A DNA stretch of 64,000 bases from Hippopus hippopus (GCA_946811185.2 OX328106.1:8784777-8848776), one strand, 5' to 3'. Positions 22,633-34,194 are shown, numbered from the stretch's first letter. Notes: generated by a model from the letters alone, not told the origin. A program made the numbers and translations.

Positions 22633-23485
22633 CAGGGTTCGAATTTCATTTTTTTATCCACTGGCAAATTTTAGCAAGTGGCTTTTTTTTCCCACTCACA
22701 AAATTAAATTGGACTTGCATCTTTCTTTTATTTTTTGAAGCCCAGCATGCCTACCAATGATAAAGAACAAACGGCCAGTACAAACTGTGTTCAATATATT
22801 CTATTCTATTCTATTACGTAACCTGTCGACTAGAGACAACAACCAAACAAAAAAGGAAAGTTATTTAATATTAAAATCATCATTTAACTATCAGTTCAAT
22901 TCCAGTTGAATATCTGTTCTCAAACCAAGTTAAATTTCTATAAAATTTACATTGGTGTACGATTTTGTAAATGAATTACGAACATATCACATCTGAATAT
23001 CTGCGTGTCTGATAACTGGTTTAGCGAGTCCACCACGTCCGACTTGCTTCTTGTTGTCATTTGTGCATAATGATTATCTTTTCATGAAAGATTGACAAAT
23101 ATTTCTGTTTTATAATCAGAGATTGAATTCGCCTACCGTTTTTTTCCGTATAAAAAAATGCAAATTCGTAGTATTGGCCATGAGTGCAGACGAACGCATT
23201 TGGCTTACGAAACTCAGATGACCAACGACAACTCGGAGGCTTCAATGGCGACATGTAAAATTATCAACAGCCGTCGAAGGGTATTCTCAGTGCGACATGA
23301 CTGATGTTTATCCAGAATGAAAAGAATTACCATATTTGTATTCACATATGAAATTTAGTACATTTTGGTAAATGTTGTTCCATAATTTGCACTCGCATTT
23401 TTTATCGAGTGCTTGAAATTTCAACTTGCATTTTCCAATTCTGACTCGCATTTTGTGAGTAAATATGTGGGAATTTCGAACCCTG
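22633..23485. mobile_element. CAGGG-ended DNA transposon, non-autonomous
   Basis: 853 bp with inverted ends CAGGGTTCGAATTTC and GAATTTCGAACCCTG. Flanks AAAAC and AAGAC fit a 5-bp target duplication with one change, the same length as the element at 12759. Subterminal ACTCGCATTTT-type repeats occur near the right end. Two short minus-strand frames (23057, 23308) are not recognisable as transposase. Confidence 0.6.
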
Positions 23486-23658
23486 AAGACGCAGTTTTCA
23501 ATCATCTACTCCCTATGATTCAAGGGTAATCTCCCCTTGAACTTAGACATTTTTTTGTTAAATTGCCTGTTTCTGTCAAAGTGCTGGCAGAGGTATTAAG
23601 TCACATTCAGTGACAGCTCTAGTTATAGACTTGGTTGGATGAGGAACAAGAAATATCT

Positions 23659-23883
23659 TTAACTCTTTACCAAACGATAAAATTTTAGACTGGTCCAAAT
23701 TGAAATCATGTGCAGATGAAAAATTAAATCTGGCAAAAATACTGATATTTGTCTGTGAAAGCTTAGAAAATATTGTGAAGGAGAAAATGCTGGTTACCAC
23801 CATTTTCTTCTTTTCCCACAATGTTTTTAAAAGGCTTTCTTCCCAGGGTTTTTAAAACCCGGGATTGTTTGGGAAAGGGTTAA
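23659..23883 (+). mobile_element. TTAA-PAL copy, full length
   Basis: TTAACTCTTTACCAAACG at 23659 and GGGAAAGGGTTAA at 23883. The centre is GCTGGTTACCACC with small deletions in the left arm. Confidence 0.8.
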
Positions 23884-24608
23884 GAAAAAAAATACATGGC
23901 ATGGATTTGCCGGCCAATAGGTCTGCAGGGGCCTGCAAAATAAAGTTGTCATTGTTTTTAACCAGCTGAAAATTTCTATTTATTCATTTGAATATAATAC
24001 CAAAAGTAGGTCAAAAGCCAGGTACGCTGATAAAGATAGAAGGTATGAGCACAGGAACTTGACATTCTGTAGTCAAAATAAATAATTAAATATGAAAAAA
24101 AAATAACTCCACTATATATATAAAGAAACACAAGGAATGCAATGCCTCGATTACCCTCGACTAAACAAAAATGCCTAACCCATTCAAAATCACCAATGAA
24201 ACAAAGAGTGATCACAATTTCCTTTACCCTAGCGACAGATAATACCAAAATGTACCTGTGACATTTGGCGACCACTAATAGACACCTTTTCACCGGAGAT
24301 ATCTGTCATTTTCTACAGCTTTTTTGACAATTACAGCCCATCGAAATAGGCCATTTGCTGATGTCACTATTTTAAGGCCTGCAGTAAATATTACTATTAT
24401 TATTTTTGTTGCAAAATATATTTATGTACATCGCATGATACTAAATATTTTTTCTAGAGATAAATAGCTGAAATATTTGTCGGTATTCTTCTTTACAGAA
24501 AAAATATTTTACTTGTGTGAATAGGGAAAAACTGGTCAGGCGACGTAACTCTGTTGACATTAGCCATATTCGACTGGTCATTTTTCATGAAGCACGGAAA
24601 TGAAACTA

Positions 24609-24831
24609 TCACCCCTTTACCAAACAATCCCTGGTTTTCACAACCATAGAAAGAAGCCTTTTGAAAACATAGCAGGAAAAGAAAAAATCTGATGGTTACC
24701 AGCATTTTCTCCTTTCTCCCACAGCGTTTTCTACTCTATCACTGACATATTCTATCATTTGAGCAATTTGTCCTCTGCAAATGCTTTCAATTTGGTCTAG
24801 TCTAAAATTTTGTTGTTTGGTAAAGAGTTAA
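24609..24831 (-). mobile_element. TTAA-PAL copy inside the inverted repeat
   Basis: Left end CCCCTTTACCAAACAATCCC, a damaged left palindrome arm, GATGGTTACCAGC centre, and right end GGTAAAGAGTTAA. Confidence 0.75.
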
Positions 24832-25577
24832 GCTCCGCCTACCTGTAAGGTGTCCGTTTAGTGCTGTACAAACATTACCATGATTTGAGAGCGTAAGGTT
24901 TGTGCTTCACTAAAGTTTATGAAACTGTAAAACTTACCAGTCGAATACAAAAAGTGCAACACGAAAAACCGTAATTACCAGTTCCACAGGTATTTCCTCC
25001 TTTTCAAGAAAGTTTTCAATATTTCTAAAAAAGATTATCGGGAAATTGAAGGTTACCAGGACAGAAAAGGTAGACTACTACTAGTGGTGTAGGTTGCAAT
25101 TCAATCAACCTTTAAGTCAGTATTTTATGCAAAGTGTATTACCTCCTTTTCAGTGACGTTTTCCATTTTTTCCAGAAAAATTGTTCAGAAATTTAAGGTT
25201 ACAAGGTCAGAAAAGAGTGTGATGTAGGTTGGAAAACGGAATCTCTAGAAAATGTTTACTTATACAGAATCTAGGGATCTGAGTCAATAAAAACTCTTAC
25301 GGGGATCGGATCAATGAACATGTTCACAATCGAGCGGCCAGAACCAAACACTGTATAACATAAATCAAGCCGTTTGAAAAGAATTTAAAAAAAAAAGAAG
25401 AGGAAGAGATAATAACTTTGAGGAGAGAAAGAGAGATCTACGAACCAAAAAACATTACATGCCATATGATTAACAGAGAGAAAAGAGGGGGAGATCTACG
25501 GAGATAAAGACAGATATAGATCTACGGATGAAAAATCAAAATTAATTTAACATTATTGATTTCCCTTCCGAGTGATT

Positions 25578-25578
<1 letters not shown>
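24832..25578. other. Unassigned, with a diverged internal duplication
   Basis: Two related stretches near 24980-25080 and 25130-25220 share CCTCCTTTTC, GTTTTCCA/AAT and AAGGTTAC. From 25380 on the strand is A/G-rich. No gene is seen. Confidence 0.35.
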
Positions 25579-25615
<37 letters not shown>

Positions 25616-25645
25616 CCAGAGACAGAGACAGAGGGAGAGACAGAG
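25579..25645. repeat. GA microsatellite
   Basis: A run of about 15 GA units grading into GAGACAGAG repeats, within a longer purine-rich stretch. Confidence 0.85.
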
Positions 25646-26904
25646 AGGGCAGAAATCTGGACTTATTATCATACTATAGCAAACAGAAAAATTTAAAGAG
25701 ACATCTTTACAGCCAGAGAGTAAACAAATGCTGTTAAAACTTGACGGTGTTATAATCTAGTCAGCTGTGTAAACGTTGATAAAAAATCAATATAAGGTGT
25801 ATGGGGTAAAGAAACTGTAGGGATTTGTCTTCGATTTAAACCAGAAACTGTAGTTATGTCTATGGCTAGCTGCAATAGAATGAAATGCATTTTCCATCTG
25901 CTGTAATCTGTGCAACCTTGCAACCATCAGGGGCAATATTCGGCATGAAGATACAAGAGTGATTATAAATTCATAAAATAAAGAAAAAAAACAATTAAAA
26001 AACTGGATGAAAACGAGTAAAGATGTATGTTTAAAAGTTTTAAAAAAATCTTACAGGTGTAAGCTACCTATTAGAGACAGGTGTGAACAACAACCTGTAA
26101 GTGTGAAATTTGTTGTATAAACAATGACTGTAATTAAATAGCTCTTGATTTAAGAAAATCATTACACAAAGTTATATTAATTATATCAATAGCAAAATTG
26201 GCCTTGTTTCATTATGTTGAGACTCTAGACTGAGTTCATGGAAACCAAGGTAATACTGCGCATGCACTGCATTATACACTACAGTTTTATCGTGAACTCA
26301 GCCACAATATTTACTGCGGGCCTTACAATAGTGATGTCAGCGAATGGCCTCCTCGATGGGCTGTAATTGTCAAAAAAGCTGTAAAAAATGACATATATCT
26401 GGTGAAAATGTGTCCATATAGGAAACAACGAATGTCATAGGTATATTTTGGTATTATCTGTCGCTCGGGGTGAAGGAAATTGTGATTACTCTTTGTTTCA
26501 TTGGTGATTTTTCGTTGGTTGGGCATTTTTGTTTAGTTGAGGGTAATCGAGGCGTTGCATTCCTTGTGTTTCTTTAAATATAGGGGAGCATTTTTTTCAT
26601 ATTTAATCATATATTTTGATTATAGAGTGTCAAATTCCTGTGGTATGAGGAACTGGAAAATGAATAATTAAATAACTCTTCTATGATTCAAAATAGATAT
26701 AATGGAAAGTAACCATGCCAGCAATTGCTCAAAAATAGGCCTGTGTCCACATTTTTTACCAATCACAGGTGATAGTTTATTCATGCTAATACGTATACCA
26801 ACAACAAGAAGTAGGTCAAAAGTCAGTGCATTTAGCTACACTAACAAAAAAGTGTGCACAAGATCATGCTTAGTCTGTCCAGGCTCTAACATGTACTCTG
26901 ACAT

Positions 26905-27160
26905 ACATTCTAATAGCTTGCAGTCCAGAGGTCCCAGGTTGGATTCCCAGCACAGCCAGTGAACTTTCTGAGGGTTTGATGATTAGAAGTCATTATTGCA
27001 GGAGTCATTTCTTTCTCAACACTGAACATTGATTGGACAATGTTTATGTGGGGAAACAGCCAGTGGCTTGGAAAAAATATTTTTTGATTACTGGTAAAGA
27101 AAACTCCAGGAAAGCAATGTTGTAACAGCTTTAAATACCAGACCAGCAAAATTTTTATGA
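26905..27160 (+). mobile_element. SINE1-type copy
   Basis: Box B-like GGTTGGATTCCCAGC, followed by CTTTCTCAACACTG, GGAAACAGCCAGTGGC and ACTCCAGGAAAGCA, as in the copy at 61560. Box A and the tail are poor. The minus-strand 88-codon frame here is the SINE read backwards. Confidence 0.6.
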
Positions 27161-27345
27161 GAGTAAGAGTAAACACATTTACTTGGTTAGGAGAAATTCA
27201 AAATTTCAAAGGCCTACAAATTTTCTTTGAATCACGGTTATGGCAAACATGATTAGAAACTTGGGAATGAATCCAATCTAATCTCTCATGCAATCATGTG
27301 AAACAATTTTTTTCTCGTGTAACCCAGTACAATACAAACATGATT

Positions 27346-27450
27346 TTGAACACCCCCTGAAGCATACGTCTGTAGAAAACATTGAGGAAAAAGGAGTAAT
27401 TGCTTGTTGCAAACAATTGCTTTTTTTTCTCCTCATTGTTTTGATGTTAG
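27346..27450 (-). mobile_element. TTAA-PAL variant with a different palindrome core
   Basis: Outer arms GAAAACATTGAGGAAAAAGG and CCTCATTGTTTT are as in TTAA-PAL. The middle is AATTGCTTGTTGCAAACAATT instead of the GCTGGTTACCAGC core. A similar core is at 63620. Confidence 0.5.
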
Positions 27451-27510
27451 TTTGACTTGTCTCTTCCTAAAACAAATCTGAAGTGCATCATATGGTATAG
27501 ATTCAGTGCT

Positions 27511-27739
27511 TTAACCATTTACTACACAATGATGACTTTTAACACCCCTGAGGAAGAAGGCTTTTGAAAACATTGTGGGAAAAGGAGAAAATGCTGGTAA
27601 CCGGCATTTTCTCCTTTTCCCACAAAGTTTTCTACCCAATCAAAGCAAAATTGCACCATTTGAGCCACTTTGAAATTGTCGTCTGCAAATGCTTTCAATT
27701 TGGATAGGTCTAAAATTTTGCTGTGTGGTAATGGGTTAA
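27511..27739 (-). mobile_element. TTAA-PAL copy, full length
   Basis: 229 bp with TTAA at 27511-27514 and 27736-27739. The palindrome is around GCTGGTAACCGGC, with one arm difference. The right TTAA is shared with the family H element that follows. Confidence 0.85.
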
Positions 27740-27945
27740 GCCCCTATAGCAGCCAAAAGTAAACAATGTGTGACTAAAAATGCTTTTAAATTTAAATCAC
27801 ACCAGTATAAGTATTGAGACTATTGTGAAGATGACAGTGTAGTTATTTTTCAGTTGGTCCAAGTTTTAGTCGCTGGTAGAAAAATGAACTTTGAAAGTAG
27901 GTCAGAAGTTACATTGTTTACTTTTGGTGGCTATTTTGGCTTTAA
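27736..27945. mobile_element. Family H element, short complete copy
   Basis: 210 bp with TTAA at both ends. Inverted ends read AGCAGCCAAAAGTAAACAATG (left) and CATTGTTTACTTTTGGTGGC (right). The long fold-back arm of other copies is halved here. Confidence 0.65.
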
Positions 27946-28135
27946 TAAAAAAAAGATATGATGGCATTCAGGCAAAGGAAAAAATTGCACGTTCTCCTTC
28001 CGTTCTTCTTTCGCCACAAAATTTTCAAAAACTGACTGCTTACCTATAGGAGACACATAAAATGTGTTCATTATCAAATAGCAGAGCAGTTAGATGGAAT
28101 TTGGCTCATTGCTCCTGGCAGTACCAGATGGTTTA

Positions 28136-28503
28136 ACCTGAACCCTTACCAAACAATCCTTTGTTACTATTCCCCTGAAAAAGAAGCCTTCTGAAAACAT
28201 TATTGGAAAAGGAGAAAATGCTGGTTGCCTTGGATTTAGAAAAGTATAAAAATTTGGTAGTGTGGTGAAGAGTTAACCTTTACCAAACAGGCCTTTGTTA
28301 TTTTGACACTCAAATGAAGAAGACTTTTGAAAACAGTATCAGAAAAGGAGAAATGTTGGTAATGAGCATTTTCTCCTTTACTCACATTGTTTAAAAACCT
28401 GTCAAAGTTAATTTCTATCATTTGAGCCACATTGATTGTCTTGGCCTCAAACATTTTTAATATTAGGATAGGTTTTATATTTTGTTGCTAGGTAAAGAGT
28501 TAA
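28136..28503 (-). mobile_element. Two TTAA-PAL copies sharing a TTAA
   Basis: The first (28136-28276) has lost half of its palindrome. The second (28273-28503) is 231 bp with an AATGTTGGTAATGAGCATT core and GGTAAAGAGTTAA end. Confidence 0.7.
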
Positions 28504-28827
28504 TCCCTTTCTGACATACCAGAACATTTTGTACATTTGTTGGCTGATGAAAATATTGTGGCACATGGAAAAATGGCATATCACAACTTCTATCAGTAAT
28601 GATAAGGTTTTTATCCATTTGTTTTGTATCTGTATTCAAATATTCCTTTATAACCGTTGCCCTTTGCTTTCCATTTGTTAATTTATCTTTAAGTTTTTAG
28701 GGAATCCTGATGTTGCTAATGGGTTGCTGGTTATGAAAAATGATTTGTTTCCCTGGAATTAATTACCTATCTATTCTAAAAAGATAAAACGGTATTACAC
28801 ATTCCAGGCCAAAACCAGCTTTGGTAG

Positions 28828-29705
28828 TTAATCCTTCACTAAACATTTCTGAGTTTTACTGACCTTAGAGAAGAAGATCTTTGTTGAAAACATTGTAAGA
28901 AAAGGAGAAAATGCTGGTAACCAACATTCTTTTCTTTTCCCACAGCATTTTAAACCCTTCCAAAAAAGATTAAATCACATTTAACTTACAGTCTGCAAAT
29001 GCTTTGAATCTGGAGAAGTGTAAAATTTGGACATCAGGTAAAGAGGTTACAACTATTTGCCAGAAGATAAAATTTTAGACTTTTCCAAATTCAAAATATT
29101 TCCAGATGACAAATGTCATTCCAGAAATGGAGTTGTCCTAGAAAGGGTAGAAAACATTGTGGAAAAAGGAGAAAGGTTACCAGCTTTTTCTCTTTTTCCC
29201 AAAATGTTTTCAAAAGCTATCTTTTTCTTCAGAGTTGTTAAAAAGCGAGGCTTATTTTGAGTTGTTTTTTTTTATCAACAGGTTCTCTGTTTTTTCCTTT
29301 TCCTATAATGTTTTCCACCCTTTCAAAAAATCACTTAAGACACATAGATCTACTTTAACGTCTGCAATTGCTTTCAATTTGGGCACATCTAACTTTTTGT
29401 CATCTTGTAAAGAGTTAAGGCTTGTTATTAAATTTGAAACTGGCAAAAAGTTTAGGTTGAAGATCAGACTACATGCTCGGAGTAGGTTGATCTTGGTTCT
29501 AAAACTTCTATAAACAGAATTAAATCTGACATTGAAAACGTTTGCAGACAGCAAATAATATGTGGCTCAAATGATGTGATTTGTCTTTGAAAATGTAAAA
29601 AGCAATGCTGAAAAGGGAGAAATTAGTGTAATAATTAATTATTGCCAGTATTTGTCCTTGTCAAACAACATTCTTTAAAGGTTCTTTCCGAAGGGTCATA
29701 ACTTC
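28828..29705. mobile_element. Run of four TTAA-PAL copies in mixed orientation
   Basis: Minus copy 28828-29048; plus copy 29045-29262 with core AAGGTTACCAGCTTTT; minus right half 29283-29418 ending GTAAAGAGTTAA; and a worn plus copy 29525-29705 with an altered core. Short frames in this run are repeat-derived. Confidence 0.6.
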
Positions 29706-29714
29706 CTTTACTGC

Positions 29715-29895
29715 AATTTTTTGCCCTTCACCTCTGATACATGTGAGAAAAGCAGTCAGTGGCTTGGAAAGAAAGATTTGTCAGTACTGGTGTGAGAAAG
29801 CCAGGAAACACCTGTGTAGGTGCGCTGACCACCATGATATGACCTAAGCTGTTAAAACTGTGTTAAAACCCAATATAAACAAACAAAATAGAGGG
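29715..29895 (+). mobile_element. SINE1-type fragment
   Basis: AGCAGTCAGTGGCTTGGAAAG, GTACTGGTGTGAGAAAGCC and CACCATGATATGACC match the 3' half of SINE1. It ends in CAAACAAA rather than CAATCAATC. Confidence 0.55.
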
Positions 29896-30293
29896 TCGTA
29901 AAAATATGGCATTGACTATTAAAGGGTCAGTGTGTGATAAAGATTTTTGTAGAAAATATTTTCACATTGATAAGGGTTACTGGTACAAAGACATTATTGT
30001 TGCAGATGAAGGATGATTCCTGTTTGTAGGATGGTTCACTGTTGAATGCAGTTTTGATTTTGCATCTTATTGATTATTGCTTGCAGGCTTCTTCCCAGGC
30101 AGGTTTCTTGGAATATTTCCTGCTTGTATAATCATTGTGGAATTTGTTCCTGTGAAAACGGTATAGACTATTGTTTGGTTATGCTTTGGGTTTTTGACAC
30201 TTGAAGTCTGTGTATCCTGAATCATTATAGTGATTCATGCTGACCTTATGGGTGCCAAATGAACTGTCGAAGACTGTTCACACTTACCGTAAC
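29896..30293. other. No recognisable feature
   Basis: AT-rich DNA with no repeat match elsewhere in the window and no long frame. Confidence 0.4.
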
Positions 30294-32173
30294 CAGGGCT
30301 TGTATTCACCAACCATTTTTACTTTCATTTTTAGCTCGGCTGTTTTCGAAGAAAACATTGAGGCATTGTCATAGTCCTATCGTTATCTGCATCCTTATTT
30401 GCATAGTTTGTCATGTAATATCTGTGTCATTACTGAAGATATTTTCTTCAAACTTGGAGTACTTGTTAACTATCAAAATGGGAACCAATACAAGGGGACA
30501 GGTAACCATCAAAATATGTTCGTCTCAGTTATGCCCCTTTTTAGCTCACCTGAGCACAACATGCTCAAGGGGAGCTCCTAGGATCACATTGTGTCTGTCG
30601 TGCGGTGTATGTCGTCTGTCGTGCGGTGTCAACAATTCTTTAAACATCTTCTCCTCCTAAACCGCTGGGCCACTTTGGACCAAACTTGGCTGGAATGTTC
30701 CTTGGGAGGTCCTCTTTAAAAACTGTTCACAGAATTTGATTCCATTAAAAACTCTGGTTGCCATGGCAACCAAATGGAATTTTCTAAGAAATTCTTTAAA
30801 AATCTTCTCCTCTGAAACTGCTGGTCAGATTTTGAAATAATTTCACAGGGATGTTCCTTGGGTGACCCTTTTCAAAAATTGTTCGCAAAATTTTGATCTA
30901 TCGAAAAACATGGCCGTGGTGGGGGGGAGGGGCTCTTTGCATCGTGCGGTGTCAACAATTCTTTAAACATCTTCACCTCCTAAACCGCTGGGCCAATTTG
31001 GACCAAACTTAGCTGGAATGTTCCTTGGGAGGTCTTCTTTAAAAACTGTTCACAGAATTTGATTCCATCTAAAACTCTGGTTGCCATGGCAACCAAATGT
31101 GATTTTCCAAGAAATTCTTTAAAAATCTTCTCTGAAATCGCTGATCAGATTTTGAAATAATTTCACAGGAATGTTCCTTGGGTGACCCTTTTCAAAAACT
31201 GTTCGCAAAATTTTGATCTATCAAAAAACATGGCCGTGGTGTGGGGGAGGGGCTCTTTGCATCGTGCGGTGTCAACAATTCTTTTTAACATCTTCTCCTC
31301 CTAAACCGCTGGGCCAATTTGGACCAAACTTAGCTGGAATGTCGCTTGGGAGGTCTTCTTTAAAAATTGTTCACAGAATTTGATTCCATCTAAAACTCTG
31401 GTTGCCATAGCAACCAAATGGAATTTTCTAAGAAATTCTTTAAAAATCTTCTCCTCTGAAACTGCTGGTCAGATTTTGAAATAATTTCACAGAAATATTC
31501 CTTGAGTGACCCTTTTCAAAAAGTGTTGGCGAAATTTTCATCCATCGAAAAACATGGCCATGGTGGGGAGGAGGGGCTCTTTGCACCGTACCATGTCAAC
31601 AATTCTTTAAACATCTTCTCCTCCTAAACCGCTGGGCCAATTTGGACCAAACTTGGTTGGAATGTTCCTTGGGAGGTCCTCTTTTAAAAATTGTTCACAG
31701 AATTTGATTCCATCAAAAACTCTGGTTGCCATGGCAACCAAATGGAATTTTCCAAGAAATTCTTTAAAAATCTTCTCCTCTGAAACCACAGGTAAGATTT
31801 TGAAATAATTTCACAGAAATGTTTCTTGAGTAACCCTTTTCAAAAATTGTTCGCGAAATTTTGATCCGTCGAAAAACATGGGGGGGGGGGGGGGGGCTCT
31901 TTGCACTGTATTGACTTAAAGAAATTCTTTGAAATTCTTCTCTTAAACCATCGGTCAGATTTTGAAATAATTTCACAGAAATGTTCCTTGGGTGCCCCTT
32001 TTGAAAAACTGTTCGTGAAATTTTGATCCGTCAAGAAACATGGCTGAGGTGGTGGGGGGCTATTTGCACTATACGGACATGAAGAAATTCTTAAAAATTC
32101 TTCTTCTCTGAAACCACAGGTAAGATTTTGAAATAATTTCACAGAAATGATCCTTACATTATGCCCCTTTTTT

Positions 32174-32515
32174 AGCTCGGCTGTTTTCGAAGAAAACATC
32201 GAGGTATTGTCATAGCGTTGTTGTCGTCGTCTGCGTTGTTGTCATTGTTGTTGTGCAAAAACTTTGATATTTTGTTATATCTCGGCTTCCACTCACAACA
32301 TGTACTTGAAACTTGGAATAATTGTTCACTAGTAAAAGAACAAACCATATAACAAGGGCAGATAACTCTAAAATCATTTTGTCCAAATTATGCCCCTTTT
32401 TCGACTTAGAATTTTAACTTACTATCCAGCACCCAACAACCAATCGTTGGCACCCGCATGCATTGCTCTTGTTCAACTTAATATTTTTAGCTACTATCGG
32501 GCATGTGCTCTTGTT
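32174..32515 (+). mobile_element. Family A element inside family B
   Basis: Starts AGCTCGGCTGTTTTCGAAG and includes GGGCAGATAACTCTAAAATC, CACCCGCATGCATTGCTCTTGTT and a second CTCTTGTT end at 32515. This suggests that one family A copy sits in the tail of another. Confidence 0.6.
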
Positions 32516-32630
32516 AAAAAAATGGTCCTTGGGTGACCTATCCCAAAATTTATTTGCAGAATTCTGATTCGTCAAAAAGATGGCTGTGGTGATGATTGTA
32601 GGGGTGGTGACAGATTTTGAAATGATTTTT

Positions 32631-33547
32631 AGCTCCGCTGGCCTTTGGCCAGCGGGCTTATGTCATGGTCAGGTGTCCGTCGTGCGTCCGTGCGTTAACT
32701 TTTATTTCAAACATCTCCTCCTCTGAAACTACCCATCTAAATTTGATGAAACTTCACAGAAATGATCCTGTTGTGGTCCTCTTCAGAATTTCTTGAAAGA
32801 ATTTGATTCCTTCAAAAACTCTGGTTGCCATGGCAACAAAACTGAAAAATATTGAAAATCTTTGAAAATTTTCTTGTCTGAAACCACAAGGCCCAGGGCT
32901 ACCAAATTTGGCATGTAGCTTTATCTACTGGACCTCTACCAAGTTTCTTCAAATTATAGCCCTGGGGTCAAATTTGGCCTCACCCCGGGGGTCACAAGTT
33001 TTATATGGGCTTATATAGGGAAAACTTTAAAATTCTTCTGGTACCTAGCCATAGGGCCTAGGGCTACCAAATTTGGCATGTAGATTTATCAAGTGGGCAT
33101 CTACCAACAGTGCCGAAATTATAGCCCTGGAGTCAAATTTGGCTCCGCCCCGGGGGTCACAAGTTTTACATGGGCTTATTTATATAGGAAAAAGTTTAAA
33201 AATCTTCTCGTACCTAGCCATAAGACTTAGGGTTGCCAAATTTTGCATATAGCTTTATCTAGTGGGTCTCTACCAAGGGTGCCCAAATTATAGCCTGTGG
33301 GTCAAGTTTGGCCCCGCCCCGGGGGCCACAAATTTAACATGGGCTTATATAGGGAAAACTTTTAAAATCTACTCATACCTAGCCATAAGGCCTAGTGCTA
33401 CCAAATTTTGCATGTAGCTTTATCTAGTGGGCATCTACCAAAAGGAGAGTTTAAAACCAATTGGCCAAGTATTATAAATTGTTTGGCTTGTAGTGTTTTG
33501 ACTTAATAGCCAGTGGAGCGATACAGGGCCATCATGGCCCTCTTGTT
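32631..33547 (+). mobile_element. Family C element, complete, insertion site known
   Basis: 917 bp, starting AGCTCCGCTGGCCTTTGGCC. Its tandem units of about 150 bp are built on GGCATGTAGCTTTATC and CCCGGGGGTCACAAG. It ends GCCAGTGGAGCGATACAGGG with CATCATGGCCCTCTTGTT. The uninterrupted site GAAATGATTTTTACAGGTG is at 14219. Only 0-2 T residues can be duplicated. Confidence 0.75.
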
Positions 33548-33893
33548 ACAGGTGACCTTTTCAAAATTGCTTGTCAAAATAATGATTTTGTTTCCAAAAT
33601 TTCAATACTTCAAAAAAAAATTGGCTATGGTCCTCTCAAAAATTCAGGTGAGCAATCCAGGGCCATCTTGGCCCTCTTGTTTGACTTAGTATTTCCCTAA
33701 AACCGCATGTGGTGCTTTTGTTAGTCTTATTTAGATTTAGAAAGTAACAAAACTTCTGATTGGTAAAACCAAATGGTTTAGCCAATCAGAAGTTACAACT
33801 GTTACTCTCAATTTAAGAAAATTCAATTTCAGAGAATTCTTGAGAATATGACTCAGAATATTCTGTAAGAATGGTTGGTGAATGTGGACCCTG

Positions 33894-34194
33894 ATGGTGT
33901 ATTTATGACCCTTAGAAAAACATTTTTGAAAAAGGGCTGATAAAAGCCTATTTTCATATACTTTCTCTGTCAGGGATTTAAAAATATGGTGTTGTCATTT
34001 AAAGAGCCAGTAACCATCCAGCAGAAAAAGCCCAACAACTGGGAAAAGAGTTTAAGGATATTTTTGCCTTACCAGCACAAAAGTAGTGTCAGTAGTCTGA
34101 TCTTGATCTTTACTGTTGGACAAAGTGCGTAGGGTAGGCCACTTCCCTTCATACATGAACAGATTATCCACTATAGTCAGTTTCTGTGGTAAAT
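33894..34194. other. No clear feature
   Basis: Contains GTAGTCTGATCTTGATC at 34090, a fragment of the family J palindrome. Otherwise unassigned. Confidence 0.35.

Larger units (their letters stand above)
24043..26652. repeat. Large inverted repeat, arms of about 350 bp
   Basis: The left arm, about 24043-24386, reappears inverted at about 26301-26652. Shared blocks include GGCATTTTTGTTTAGTYGAGG, TCTTTGTTTCATTGGTGAT and ATTGTCAAAAAAGCTGTA. The 1.9-kb middle carries a TTAA-PAL copy and purine-rich DNA. No transposase is visible. It may be a long-terminal-inverted-repeat transposon or two separate copies in opposite directions. Confidence 0.6.
30543..33681 (+). mobile_element. Family B element containing A and C insertions
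   Basis: Starts AGCTCACCTGAGCACAAC and has five or more units of roughly 300 bp around CCGCTGGGCCAATTTGGACC and GGTTGCCATGGCAACC. It ends CAGGTGAGCAATCCAGG with GGGCCATCTTGGCCCTCTTGTT. It is interrupted by a family A copy (32174-32515) and a family C copy (32631-33547). Confidence 0.75.
30333..33721 (+). mobile_element. Family A element containing a family B element
   Basis: Starts AGCTCGGCTGTTTTCGAAG with a TTTTCGAAGAAAA hairpin. It runs to TTATGCCCCTTTTT at 30542 and resumes at 33683 with GACTTAGTATTTCCC, ending ACCGCATGTGGTGCTTTTGTT. Family A elsewhere reads CCCTTTTTCGACTTAG across this point, so family B inserted at a T run. Confidence 0.65.
30294..33893. mobile_element. Family I element split by a 3.4-kb nest
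   Basis: Left end CAGGGCTTGTATTCACCAACC at 30294 and right end GGTTGGTGAATGTGGACCCTG closing at 33893 are inverted copies of each other. Everything from 30333 to 33721 is inserted material. Without it the element is about 210 bp, like 55653-55852. Confidence 0.7.
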
